From assembly GCF_022921075.1 (NCBI RefSeq), contig NZ_CP095050.1, positions 4,464,001 through 4,528,000 of the forward strand: a stretch of DNA of 64,000 bases, read 5' to 3'. The notes under the pieces were generated by a model. That model saw only the letters and a list, made by a program, of their open reading frames with translations, ran no database searches and had not been told where the DNA came from. Each line of letters opens with the position of its first letter. The first letter of the stretch is position 1. Source of the stretch: Hymenobacter sp. 5317J-9. GTDB lineage: Bacteria > Bacteroidota > Bacteroidia > Cytophagales > Hymenobacteraceae. A program made the position numbers and the translations under genes. Positions 1 to 8,092 of this stretch are shown piece after piece.

Positions 1-3000
1 CCAACCTGGGCACCTTCTACGGCTACAACCTGGTGGGCAGCGTGTACACGGGCTACACCTTCACCTTCGGCGGCTCAGCGGCGCAGAGCCTCACGGGCGG
101 CGGGGTGTACGAGTTCTGGCACGTGACCTGGAACAACCTGGCGGGCATCACGCTGGGCCAGAACATCAGCGTGTGGGGCAACTGGCTGAACAACGGCGGC
201 TACCTGGCCAATGGCTACCTCGTCAATTTCATTGGCAACGTGGCCCAGACCATCGGCGGCTCGGTAAATACCGTGTTCCACCACGTCACCATCACCAACA
301 ACGTCTCGGTGAGCCTGCTGCAGGCCGTGACGGTGCTCGGCAACTGGGCCGGCACGGGCGTGTTCCTGGGCAATGGCTACCTGGTGTACTTCAACGGCAC
401 GGCGGCCCAAACCATCCTCGCCGGGCTGAACACGCGCTTCTTCGACCTGCGCTTCAACAACCCGACCAGCGTGACGCTGCTCTCGAACATCTACCTGAAC
501 GGCAACTGGACCCACGACGGCGGCTTCGTCGCCAACGGCTTCCGGGTGTTCTTCTCAGGCAATGCCTTGCAGACCATTGCGGGCACGGTGCTCACGCAGT
601 TCCACCACCTCACCATCGTGAGTGGCGCCAGCGTGCAGCTGGCCCGCGTCGTCACCATTCTCGGCGACTGGACTAATGACGGCAGCTTCCTGCACGGCAA
701 CTACACGGTGACCTTCGCCGGCAGCGGCGCCCAAAGTATCAACGGCGCTGTAGTCACGAACTTCTCCGGCATCACCTTCCTGAACACGGGCACCGTGACG
801 CTGGGCAGTAATATCCGCGTGGCGGGCACCTGGACCAATAGCGGCGTCTTCGCCCCAGCCACCTACACGGTGTTCTTCAACGGCAGCGTGGCGCAGCTCA
901 TTGGCGGCACGGCTACCACCACCTTCTTCGGGCTGAATATCCTGAATACGGCGGGCGGCGTGAGTTTGAGCGGCCCCATCTTCATCCGGGGCAACCTGGT
1001 GAACGACGGCCTCTTTAGCTGCGCGAGCTACCTCGTGACTTTCAACGGGACGGCCCTGCAGAACATCGGCGGGACCAGCACGACCATCTTCGGCAACCTC
1101 ACCACCAACAACGCGGTGGGCGTGGCGCTGGGCCAGAACATCCGGGTGCGCGGCGACTTCCGCAACCTGGCCCTGTTCACGGCCGGCGGCTTCACCACCT
1201 ACTTCGACGGCAGCGCGGCTCAGGGGATTTACTCCACCGGCACGCTCACCTTCCACGACGTGGTGTTTGCCAACCTGGCCGGCGTGACCTTGCAGAACAA
1301 CGTCTTCCTGACCGGCAGCTGGACCAACAACGGCGGCTTCCTCGCCAACGGCAAATTAGTGACCTTCTCCGGCACGGTGCTGCAAACCATCGGCGGCGCG
1401 GTGGCCACGGTGTTCCACCACTTCACCATTGCCACGGGCGCCACGGTGCGGCAAGACCTCGGCATTACACTGCTGGGTGACTGGACCAACAACGGCAGCT
1501 TCCTACCCAACGCGCTGCTGGTGTACTTCAACGGCACCGCGTTGCAAACCATCGCCGGCGCGGCCCTGACGACCTTCTACGACGTGACCTTCAACAACGC
1601 GGTGAACGTGAGCCTGGGCCAGAACATCGACGTGACGCGCAACTTCGTGAACCAGGGCGGCTACTGCGGCTGCGGCTTCCGCACCCGCTTCAACGGCACG
1701 GTGGCGCAGAGCATCACCTGCACCGGCGGCAGGACGCACTTCCACGATATCACCTTTGCCAACGCGGCCGGCGTGACGCTGCTCGACGGCATCTACGTGA
1801 GTGGCTTGTGGGTGAACAACGGCGGCTACCTGGCCAACAGCCAGACGGTGATTTTCGACGGCACGGCCCTGCAAACCATCGGCGGCACGGTGCTGAGCGC
1901 CTTCTACAACGTGGGCATCACCAACGCGGTGGACGTGCAGTTGCTGCGCGACATCACCGTGACCGGCTACTGGAACAACACCGGCATCTTCCACGGCCAG
2001 AGCTTCGGCGTCACCTTCAACGGCACGGCGCTGCAAACCATCACGACCACCGGCGCCACGGCCCGCAGCTACTTCCACCACATTACGTGGGCCAACCTGG
2101 TGGGCTGCGTGCTGGGCGGCGACATCTACGTGGCCGGCAACTGGCTCTGCAACGGGCCCTTCAACCCGGCCACCTACACGGTGTACTTCAACGGCACGGT
2201 GGCCCAGACCTGCGGCGGCAGCCAGCAAATCCGCTTCTTCGGCCTGAACTGCGCGAACCCCGCCGGCGTCAGCTACTCCGGCCCGGTGTACCTGCTCGGC
2301 AACTTCGTGAACACCGGCCTGGTGAACTGCGGCGCCTTCGGCTGGTACTGCATCGGCACGGGCCCGCAAACCATCGGCGGCATCTCGACCACGCCCACGC
2401 GCTTCTACGACCTGTTCATTCAGAACGCCAGCGGCGTGACGGCCACCGACAACTGGTTCCTGACCCACCTGCTGACCCTGACCACCGGCAACCTGGCCTC
2501 CAACGGCCACCTCACCCTCACGAGCAACGCCGGCGGCACCGCCATGGTGGTGAACCCCGTGGGCGGCGGCGTGGTGACGGGCGTTTCGACCATGGAGCGC
2601 TTCATCACCGGCCTGAGCGGGGCGCCCGGCTACCGCCACTACTCCTCGCCCATGAAGCTGAGCGCCGCCGGCATCAGTACCACCGTGCAGGAGTTTGCCG
2701 ACGACCTGCCGGTGTTCGAACTGAACCCGGCCTACAACTCGGCCGGCAACACGGCCACGCCGTTCCCCACCTTCTTCCAGTACGACGAAACCCGCCTCAC
2801 GGCCTCCAAACCCGGTTTCGACGACGGCTGGATGGTGCCCACCGCCACCGACGACCTGCTGCCCCTGCGCGGCTACACCGCCCAAACCCTGCCCACCACC
2901 ACGGTGGACATTTCGGGCCTGCTGCAAACCGGCAACGTGAGCTACAGCCTGGGCCGCGGCAGCCTGGCCAACTCGGGCTGGCACCTGCTCGGCAACCCCT

Positions 3001-4010
3001 ACCCCGCCCCCATGGACTGGGACGTGGCCCGCAGCACCACCGGCATGCTCAGCGGCGTGGCCGATGCCCTCTACGTGTTCGAGCCCAGCGGCCAGTACAC
3101 CGGCACCTACAAGGCCTACGTGAACGGCCTCGGCCAGAACGGCGGCACCAAGGACCTGGCCGCCATGCAGGGCTTCTTCGTGCGGGCCACTGCCCCCACG
3201 GCCAGCGTGAGCCTCACCAACGCCGTGCGCGCCACCAGCTACCTCTCCCCCACCTTCAACCGCCAGGCGCCCACCGGCACCGGCCCGGTAGCAGCCAGCA
3301 GCCCGAAACCCGTGCTGCGCCTCGAAGCCCGCAACCTGGCCACCGCCACCGCCGATGAAACGGTGGTGTACTTCGAGCCCGGCGCGGCCCTCGGCTTCTC
3401 GGCCCGGCACGACGCCTACAAGGTGCAGCTCAACGGCAACGGCCGCCCCAGCCTCTGGAGCCAGGCCGGCGCCGAGAGCTTCGCCATCAACGGCCTGCCC
3501 GACCTGGCCACGGCCCCCGTCATCCCCCTCGGGGTGCGCGTGAGCCAGGACGGCGCCCACGAGCTGACCCTCATGGCGCTCGCCGATGCGCCCGCCGGCA
3601 CCCAGGTGTGGCTCGAAGACCGGGTGCTGAACCGCCGCCAGAACCTGGCCGCCAGCCCCACCTACGCCTTCACGATGCTGGCCAGCTACACCGGCCAGCG
3701 CTTCTACCTCAACTTCGTGGCCGCCTCGCCGCTGGCCGTGACCACCGGCAAGCTGGAAGCCCGCACCGCCCTCTACCCCAACCCCACCACCGGCCGCACC
3801 ACCCTGGAGCTGGCCGGCCTGCGCGAGCAGGGCCCGGTGCAGGTAGAAGTGGTGAACGTGCTGGGCCAGACGGTGCGCCAGCTGAGCACCCGCCCCAAGC
3901 AAGGTTTCCTCTCCGAAACCATCGACCTCAACGGCCTGGCCACCGGCGTGTACACCGTCCGCATCCACACCCAGGAAGGCACGGTGGTGAAACGCCTGGT
4001 GAAGGAGTAA
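1..4010 (+). CDS. Giant repeat-containing T9SS-secreted surface protein (5' end outside window)
   Basis: The reading frame is open from the first bases, so the true start lies upstream; a GTG at 33 is only the first in-window start-like codon. Up to about base 2460 the protein is a row of 14 degenerate repeats of about 54 residues, each with a G(N/D)WTNNG-like opening, a (V/T)xFNGTAxQTIGG core and an FHHxT segment. A non-repetitive domain follows, with aromatic and Gly-Asn rich strands. The last 80 or so residues form a type A T9SS sorting domain (YPNPTTGRTTLEL, then VLGQTV, GLATGVYTVRI and a final VKRLVKE). Known of the family: such proteins cross the outer membrane by the type IX system and are anchored or released. 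A role as adhesin or sheath protein is inference. A strong hairpin terminator follows. Confidence 0.9.
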   Translation, partial: NLGTFYGYNLVGSVYTGYTFTFGGSAAQSLTGGGVYEFWHVTWNNLAGITLGQNISVWGNWLNNGGYLANGYLVNFIGNVAQTIGGSVNTVFHHVTITNNVSVSLLQAVTVLGNWAGTGVFLGNGYLVYFNGTAAQTILAGLNTRFFDLRFNNPTSVTLLSNIYLNGNWTHDGGFVANGFRVFFSGNALQTIAGTVLTQFHHLTIVSGASVQLARVVTILGDWTNDGSFLHGNYTVTFAGSGAQSINGAVVTNFSGITFLNTGTVTLGSNIRVAGTWTNSGVFAPATYTVFFNGSVAQLIGGTATTTFFGLNILNTAGGVSLSGPIFIRGNLVNDGLFSCASYLVTFNGTALQNIGGTSTTIFGNLTTNNAVGVALGQNIRVRGDFRNLALFTAGGFTTYFDGSAAQGIYSTGTLTFHDVVFANLAGVTLQNNVFLTGSWTNNGGFLANGKLVTFSGTVLQTIGGAVATVFHHFTIATGATVRQDLGITLLGDWTNNGSFLPNALLVYFNGTALQTIAGAALTTFYDVTFNNAVNVSLGQNIDVTRNFVNQGGYCGCGFRTRFNGTVAQSITCTGGRTHFHDITFANAAGVTLLDGIYVSGLWVNNGGYLANSQTVIFDGTALQTIGGTVLSAFYNVGITNAVDVQLLRDITVTGYWNNTGIFHGQSFGVTFNGTALQTITTTGATARSYFHHITWANLVGCVLGGDIYVAGNWLCNGPFNPATYTVYFNGTVAQTCGGSQQIRFFGLNCANPAGVSYSGPVYLLGNFVNTGLVNCGAFGWYCIGTGPQTIGGISTTPTRFYDLFIQNASGVTATDNWFLTHLLTLTTGNLASNGHLTLTSNAGGTAMVVNPVGGGVVTGVSTMERFITGLSGAPGYRHYSSPMKLSAAGISTTVQEFADDLPVFELNPAYNSAGNTATPFPTFFQYDETRLTASKPGFDDGWMVPTATDDLLPLRGYTAQTLPTTTVDISGLLQTGNVSYSLGRGSLANSGWHLLGNPYPAPMDWDVARSTTGMLSGVADALYVFEPSGQYTGTYKAYVNGLGQNGGTKDLAAMQGFFVRATAPTASVSLTNAVRATSYLSPTFNRQAPTGTGPVAASSPKPVLRLEARNLATATADETVVYFEPGAALGFSARHDAYKVQLNGNGRPSLWSQAGAESFAINGLPDLATAPVIPLGVRVSQDGAHELTLMALADAPAGTQVWLEDRVLNRRQNLAASPTYAFTMLASYTGQRFYLNFVAASPLAVTTGKLEARTALYPNPTTGRTTLELAGLREQGPVQVEVVNVLGQTVRQLSTRPKQGFLSETIDLNGLATGVYTVRIHTQEGTVVKRLVKE

Positions 4011-4030
4011 GCGCCGAAACCCGAGCAACG

Positions 4031-4062
4031 AAAAGCCCCGCCAGTGTCTGGCGGGGCTTTTT
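4031..4062 (+). terminator. Bidirectional rho-independent terminator
   Basis: A perfect 14-bp stem (AAAAGCCCCGCCAG with its complement) closes a TGT loop and is followed by T-rich sequence on both strands. It sits between the convergent surface-protein gene and the gene at 4113-5528. The same stem recurs at 5664, 6588 and 8047. Confidence 0.85.
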
Positions 4063-4112
4063 GTTTGTGACGGCAAGTAAAATCAGGAAATTTATGTGAT
4101 TGACTCTAAGCA

Positions 4113-5528
4113 CTAGTCAGCCGGTTTTAACGAACCGTCCAAGTTGAAATGTTTGCAGGTATGGTACCGATTGTTGCCGAGTTCTGCATCGGAGTACTTG
4201 TAAGCGCCTTGGCCAAAATAGTAGAGTAAAATGACATCTAGCTGCGGGGTAATAAGCCAGACCGAATCCCGGCCGTTTTCTTCTGTCAGCCGGAGCGCAA
4301 CGCATTGGTTTAGATAAGCGGTTGATACTCCTTGAAGACAATCGCGCCCCGACAGTTGATATTCCTTCATTTTCTCGCTCAGCGAACGGATGTTGTTGAA
4401 AGAGACAATGGCCCGCCGGGCGGTATCGGCCGCTAGGAACGTCATTAGGAACGGCACTTGCTGCAGCTGCTGGATATAACGAGGCGCTTGGTGGAGCAGC
4501 GAGTCCACTGGAAACAGCTTCCCATTCGTGATAGTAAGGGCAACCCCCAGGTAGACCCCTTGCTTCATTGTGGCATTTTTAGCTTGGAAGTACAACCGGT
4601 TTTCTCCGTTCCACTGCCAATCATAAGACCGTTCCTGTTCACTTATCGCCCCAATGACGTAGCGTTTTTGCAGCTGTTTAAATGACTTTCGATAGGTGTG
4701 CCAAGACATTAATCCGACCACCTTGGCGCAACGGTCTTGATAGATTTGCTCGGCCAGCTCTGGCACCAAATCCTCTGGTTGAAAAGCGGTCCAGTTAGCG
4801 CTAGGCACTGCGGGCAGCAAAGCGAGCAGGCTTTGGGAAATGCCGACGTTGTAATACAAGGCCCCATGCTCATCTTTCCAAGGAATGCCATACTTGTTGC
4901 TGCTGGCGGTGAGCGTGGTCTGGTGGTCAGGATATAATAGCGAGACGGTAAAGGTTCGGCCTCCCGAACTATGCAACCGCGTATAGCGGTGCCGCAGAAC
5001 ATACCGCAGAATAGCATAGTCAATGTTTTCCGGCTTGGCTAGCTCTTTTCGGGTGAACCGGATTTGCTCCCGCGTCCACGTCATGCGGTACTGCTTATAA
5101 TATTTGAACAGGTGCCGCTTTTTAAAGTCAGCGTAGCTAACGTGTAAATCAGCGGGCGTTACGCTGTGCCGTGGCTGGTCCAGTTCATCCAACAGTTGTA
5201 CCACGGTGGAAGTGGGTACCGCCTGCAAAAACTTTTTTGCAAACGTAGAGTCGTCTCCGACCCGTTGACCAGTTTGATAGACTTGGTAATTTCCGTTCTC
5301 CGCTATCAACTCATAGAAGTACTCGTGGCTTCCATAGTACTTGTCGTACGACCGGTCGGCTATGAGAACACGCTTTGGCAGCGGTGCCCCTATGGCCAGG
5401 GATGGAATGAGTACCACCCCAAGGAATAGCGCATGGCAGCCCAGCAAAAAACGTTGGAGAGAAGTCACAAGCAGGGATAGAGAATCGGAACAGTGGCAGA
5501 TATTCATGCGCCGGGCTTCGTCCTGCAA
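4113..5528 (-). CDS. Hypothetical exported protein, AT-rich
   Basis: I do not recognise the family. The 471-residue frame starts at 5528; a second Met at 5507 (MNICHCSD) is an equally plausible start. A hydrophobic stretch (LLVTSLQRFLLGCHALFLGV) ending at an Ala-rich site before residue 50 looks like a signal peptide or membrane anchor. The rest is soluble-looking and rich in Tyr, Gln, Lys and Arg, with no motif I can name. Base composition is clearly more AT-rich than its neighbours, which fits recent acquisition. It lies between two copies of the same terminator hairpin (4031 and 5664), like the modules to its right. Confidence 0.7.
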   Translation of the reverse strand: MQDEARRMNICHCSDSLSLLVTSLQRFLLGCHALFLGVVLIPSLAIGAPLPKRVLIADRSYDKYYGSHEYFYELIAENGNYQVYQTGQRVGDDSTFAKKFLQAVPTSTVVQLLDELDQPRHSVTPADLHVSYADFKKRHLFKYYKQYRMTWTREQIRFTRKELAKPENIDYAILRYVLRHRYTRLHSSGGRTFTVSLLYPDHQTTLTASSNKYGIPWKDEHGALYYNVGISQSLLALLPAVPSANWTAFQPEDLVPELAEQIYQDRCAKVVGLMSWHTYRKSFKQLQKRYVIGAISEQERSYDWQWNGENRLYFQAKNATMKQGVYLGVALTITNGKLFPVDSLLHQAPRYIQQLQQVPFLMTFLAADTARRAIVSFNNIRSLSEKMKEYQLSGRDCLQGVSTAYLNQCVALRLTEENGRDSVWLITPQLDVILLYYFGQGAYKYSDAELGNNRYHTCKHFNLDGSLKPAD

Positions 5529-5663
5529 GGTACACTGGACTGGTACTCCAAGTCACTTCTGCAGCGTGGCAATCCGCAATTCTGTGGCATAATGAAACGC
5601 TTAAGAAAAGAGTGGGATTCATATCATAAACTTTCGCCTTTTACTAAAATCGAAGAAGTAAAA

Positions 5664-5820
5664 AAAAGCCCCGCCAGCAACTGGCGGGGCTTTTCGTTTC
5701 GCTCGCGGCTTAGGCGGGCTTCTTCGCGTCGGGGTCGTCTTTGGGGCCGCCCCCGCCGAGGACGATGAGCCTGGTGTAGCCCTGGAAGCGCAGCCACACC
5801 TCGTGCTTGGTGGGCGAGTT
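5664..5820 (-). pseudogene. Duplicated 3' end of the 8093-8800 gene plus terminator (copy A)
   Basis: By eye this segment aligns without gaps to 8047-8203 with about 3 mismatches in 157 bases. It starts with the terminator hairpin (5664-5694) and then encodes, on the minus strand, the last residues of the 8093 gene (HEVWLRFQGYT, then LIVLGGGG and DDPDAKKPA, stop). Similarity stops at GGGCGAGTT. No start codon or upstream part is present, so it is a fragment. It occupies the space between the AT-rich gene and the toxin-antitoxin pair; nothing else is recognisable between 5529 and 5663. Confidence 0.85.
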
Positions 5821-5836
5821 TTCGGAGGGCGTTTTC

Positions 5837-5844
5837 TATCTTTG
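5837..5844 (+). promoter_or_regulatory. Candidate -7 element (TATCTTTG) for the toxin-antitoxin pair
   Basis: It matches the Bacteroidota -7 consensus TAnnTTTG and lies 67 bases before the antitoxin start, just outside the duplicated fragment. No TTG box stands at the usual 19-base distance, so this is a half-match. Confidence 0.4.
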
Positions 5845-5911
5845 AACAGCACGCAACCGCCCGCCCGAACTTCCCGGCTACCCGGCCCGTTTTCACCAAA
5901 ACGCTTCTCCC

Positions 5912-6133
5912 ATGTCGTTCCAACCCGCTGCCCCATCTGCGCCGCTGAATGAGCTTCAAGTCAGCCTGCTTCGGCTGTTTGGCCACGGCATGACCGATGC
6001 CCAGGTGCTGGAGCTGAAGCGGGTGCTGGTTCGCCACTACTCGGCCCAGCTGCAACAGGAAGCCACCCGCGCTAGCGACGAGCGGGGCTACACCGCCGAT
6101 GATTTTGACCGCCTACTCAATCAGGCGTCCTGA
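5912..6133 (+). CDS. Probable antitoxin of a PIN toxin-antitoxin pair
   Basis: A 73-residue acidic protein whose stop codon overlaps the start of the PIN-domain gene by one base (TGATG), the classic layout of type II toxin-antitoxin operons. The sequence is predicted helical (LNELQVSLLRLFGHG, VLELKRVLVRHYSAQL). It has no obvious ribbon-helix-helix or AbrB signature, so the assignment rests on size, order and overlap. It would bind and neutralise the toxin and probably autoregulate the operon; both are inference. Confidence 0.7.
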   Translation: MSFQPAAPSAPLNELQVSLLRLFGHGMTDAQVLELKRVLVRHYSAQLQQEATRASDERGYTADDFDRLLNQAS

Positions 6134-6543
6134 TGCGCCGGGTCGTCGTCGACACCAACTGCCTGCTGGCTTCCATCTCCCCGCGCAGCCCCTATTATCA
6201 GCTCTATCGGCTTTTCGAAGCGGAGGCGTTTGAATGGGTAGTCAGCAACGAAATCCTGACCGAGTACGAGGAACAGCTCACCAAGCATTACTCGGCCGCC
6301 ACCGCCCATTTGGTGCTCACCATCCTCACGGTGGCGCCCAACACCCATTTTCAGGAGGCCTATTACAACTGGCAGCTCATTGCGGCCGATGCCGACGACA
6401 ACAAGTTTGTAGACGTAGCCATTGCTGCCGGTGCCGATTACCTTGTTACCAATGACCGCCACTTTCAGGTGCTGCACACGGTGGATTTTCCACGGGTGCC
6501 GGTGGTGTCTTTGGCAGATTTTCTAAAGCTATTCTCATCATAG
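6133..6543 (+). CDS. PIN-domain ribonuclease toxin (COG1569-like)
   Basis: A 136-residue protein with the PIN nuclease acidic constellation: Asp7 in VVVDTNCLL, Glu44 in ILTEYE, Asp89/Asp94 in DDNKFVDVA and Asp108 in LVTNDRHF. Proteins of this family are Mg2+-dependent RNases and usually toxins. It is translationally coupled to the small upstream protein and followed by a very strong hairpin. The module sits between two fragments of the 8093 gene, which suggests it arrived as a unit. All catalytic residues are present, so it is probably functional. Confidence 0.85.
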   Translation: MRRVVVDTNCLLASISPRSPYYQLYRLFEAEAFEWVVSNEILTEYEEQLTKHYSAATAHLVLTILTVAPNTHFQEAYYNWQLIAADADDNKFVDVAIAAGADYLVTNDRHFQVLHTVDFPRVPVVSLADFLKLFSS

Positions 6544-6573
6544 CTCCGCGCATCTACGCCTGGGAAGTCACAG

Positions 6574-6630
6574 CCGCGATGGAAACGAAAGCCCCGCCAG
6601 TTACTGGCGGGGCTTTCGTTTCCATCGCGG
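6574..6630 (+). terminator. Terminator with an extended perfect stem
   Basis: A 27-bp perfect stem from 6574-6600 and 6604-6630 closes a TTA loop. The inner part (AAAGCCCCGCCAG) is the hairpin found at 4031, 5664 and 8047; the outer part (CCGCGATGGAAACG) is unique to this copy. Confidence 0.85.
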
Positions 6631-6681
6631 CTTAGGCGGGCTTCTTCGCGTCGGGGTCGCCTTGGGGGCCGCCCCCCGCCG
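6588..6681 (-). pseudogene. Duplicated 3' end of the 8093-8800 gene (copy B, shorter)
   Basis: After the hairpin core the sequence CTTAGGCGGGCTTCTTCGCG and the following GTCG/CTTGGGGGCCGCC block match copies A and C, then similarity is lost at about 6681. On the minus strand it encodes only the final Gly-rich tail and DPDAKKPA. It separates the toxin-antitoxin pair from the GHKL/STAS pair and has the same orientation as the other copies. Confidence 0.8.
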
Positions 6682-6691
6682 CGAAGCATAT

Positions 6692-6699
6692 TAGCTTTG
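6692..6699 (+). promoter_or_regulatory. Candidate -7 element (TAGCTTTG) immediately before a start codon
   Basis: It matches TAnnTTTG and ends 4 bases before the ATG at 6704, so transcription from it would yield a leaderless mRNA. No TTG box at 19 bases. A downstream start codon is the alternative explanation. Confidence 0.4.
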
Positions 6700-6703
6700 T
6701 CTA

Positions 6704-7651
6704 ATGCAGCCACCGCCTACTACCCAACACGAACACCACATTCTGTTTCAAGCATTCAACACCTCGCCGGAACTGGCGGAGTTTTTACTCAACAACCGTT
6801 GGGAGAAGGTGCATGGGCTGACGCCCGGGGTTCGTCGGGTTGTGGTGGAAGTAGGCGGGACGCTCACGGTGAAGCCCCACCACGTTACCACGCTGGCCTG
6901 CTTGCTGGAGGAATACCGCCTCGCGGGCGTGGCTATTCGGTTTGAGCCGGGCAATGCAGTCGTGTACGGCTATTTGGAAAGCATTCACTTCTTCGCGCGC
7001 TTCGCCGAGTCCGGCGCGGGCAGCCGGGAATTTATGCAGCCGCATGACCCCACTTCTTTTGGCTTGTGGCCCGTAGAGCCGGAAGGCATGAATGACTTCG
7101 TGCGCAGTGCTTACCAGCACTACAAGGGTCATTTTTTTCAGGACAAAAGCCTCGATTTTCTGACCATCTACCTAGGCGAGATGTTCAACAACGTCTTCGA
7201 CCACGCCTTTGCCGCCTCCGCTAGGGAGCGCATCGCCTTCGCGATGCTGCAATACTATCCAAACAGCAAGCGCCTGCTCATTGCCGTTTCCGATTTTGGC
7301 ATGGGCATTCCCCAAACGGTTAACCGGTACCTGCAAAGCCAACGGCAGGAGCCTGTCACGGCACCCGAAGCCCTACGCAAGGCGCTGGAGTTTCGCTTCA
7401 CGGCACAGTCCAAGCCGCATAACCAGGGACGGGGCCTCGACACCCTGCGCACTGGGGTCCGGGAGTTGAACGGTACGCTTACCATCCAAACCACCCGGGC
7501 CATTTACCATGTCAGCCGCGACGGGACCGAATTTATTCACGAATTATCCGACGTTGCTTTCCCGGGCACCACCCTGGCCGCCAGAATTTACCAGGATGGA
7601 ATGCGCCCGGAAGAAAACGACTTGCTCGAAGACGAAACCGCGCTGTTTTAA
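6704..7651 (+). CDS. GHKL (HATPase_c) ATP-binding protein, partner of a STAS-like protein
   Basis: A 315-residue protein without sensor or phosphoacceptor domain. The C-terminal half has a Bergerat-fold ATP site: N box around residues 159-168 (EMFNNVFDHA), G1 box 197-203 (DFGMGIP) and G2 box 241-248 (QGRGLDTL). Residues 1-130 resemble no domain I can name. The next gene encodes a DUF4325-type STAS-like protein. By analogy with anti-sigma kinase/anti-anti-sigma pairs, this protein may phosphorylate or bind its partner; that is inference. The pair is flanked on both sides by copies of the 3' end of the 8093 gene. The start at 6704 is the first in frame but sits almost on a promoter-like box. 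Confidence 0.75.
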   Translation: MQPPPTTQHEHHILFQAFNTSPELAEFLLNNRWEKVHGLTPGVRRVVVEVGGTLTVKPHHVTTLACLLEEYRLAGVAIRFEPGNAVVYGYLESIHFFARFAESGAGSREFMQPHDPTSFGLWPVEPEGMNDFVRSAYQHYKGHFFQDKSLDFLTIYLGEMFNNVFDHAFAASARERIAFAMLQYYPNSKRLLIAVSDFGMGIPQTVNRYLQSQRQEPVTAPEALRKALEFRFTAQSKPHNQGRGLDTLRTGVRELNGTLTIQTTRAIYHVSRDGTEFIHELSDVAFPGTTLAARIYQDGMRPEENDLLEDETALF

Positions 7652-7703
7652 ACCAAAATGGCGTATACTAGCTTATTATTCCAACGACCACCCGCCCCAA
7701 CTC

Positions 7704-8021
7704 ATGTCCACCACAGCTCCTACCAGCCCGGTTCTGACGGTAGCTACCCTCACCCCCGGCACCATTTCCAACGCCGACGGCTACAAGCTGTTGCTGGCAC
7801 TGAAGGAGGCCATGGCCGTGCAGCCGGGCCCCGTCACGCTCGACCTAACCGACGTCATTGGGTTCTCCAGCTCGTTTCTTAATTCTTCGCTTGGTGCCCT
7901 GTTTGAAGAAATGGGAGTGACCGGTTTCAAGCGTCTGCGCCTGAGCAACTACAAGCCCACGCAACTCAAGCAGCTAAAGGACTACATGGCCGACGTAGCG
8001 CAAACGCACAACGCCGAGTAG
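7704..8021 (+). CDS. STAS-like domain protein (DUF4325 type)
   Basis: A 105-residue protein starting at the ATG of MSTTAPTSP; the frame is open upstream but overlaps the previous gene's end. The pattern VTLDLTDVIGFSSSFLNSSLG (strand, then a helix beginning with Ser) is that of STAS-like proteins, where one Ser could be a phosphorylation site. It follows the GHKL ATPase by 52 bases and ends just before a bidirectional terminator. Together they look like a partner-switching pair, but no sigma factor or obvious output gene is adjacent. Confidence 0.75.
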   Translation: MSTTAPTSPVLTVATLTPGTISNADGYKLLLALKEAMAVQPGPVTLDLTDVIGFSSSFLNSSLGALFEEMGVTGFKRLRLSNYKPTQLKQLKDYMADVAQTHNAE

Positions 8022-8046
8022 CCATAACACAGTAACAATCTCACAA

Positions 8047-8077
8047 AAAAGCCCCGCCAGCAACTGGCGGGGCTTTT
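8047..8077. terminator. Bidirectional terminator (copy C of the shared hairpin)
   Basis: A 14-bp stem (AAAAGCCCCGCCAG) with CAA loop stands between the convergent genes ending at 8021 and 8093. The stem and loop are identical to those at 5664-5694. Confidence 0.85.
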
Positions 8078-8092
8078 CGTTTCGCTCGCGGC

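Noticed and set aside
1503..4076. Antisense frame of 857 codons opposite the surface protein
   Set aside because: Composition is Gly/Val/His/Ala-rich without domains, typical of the complementary frame of a GC-rich gene; the plus-strand gene has repeats and a T9SS domain.
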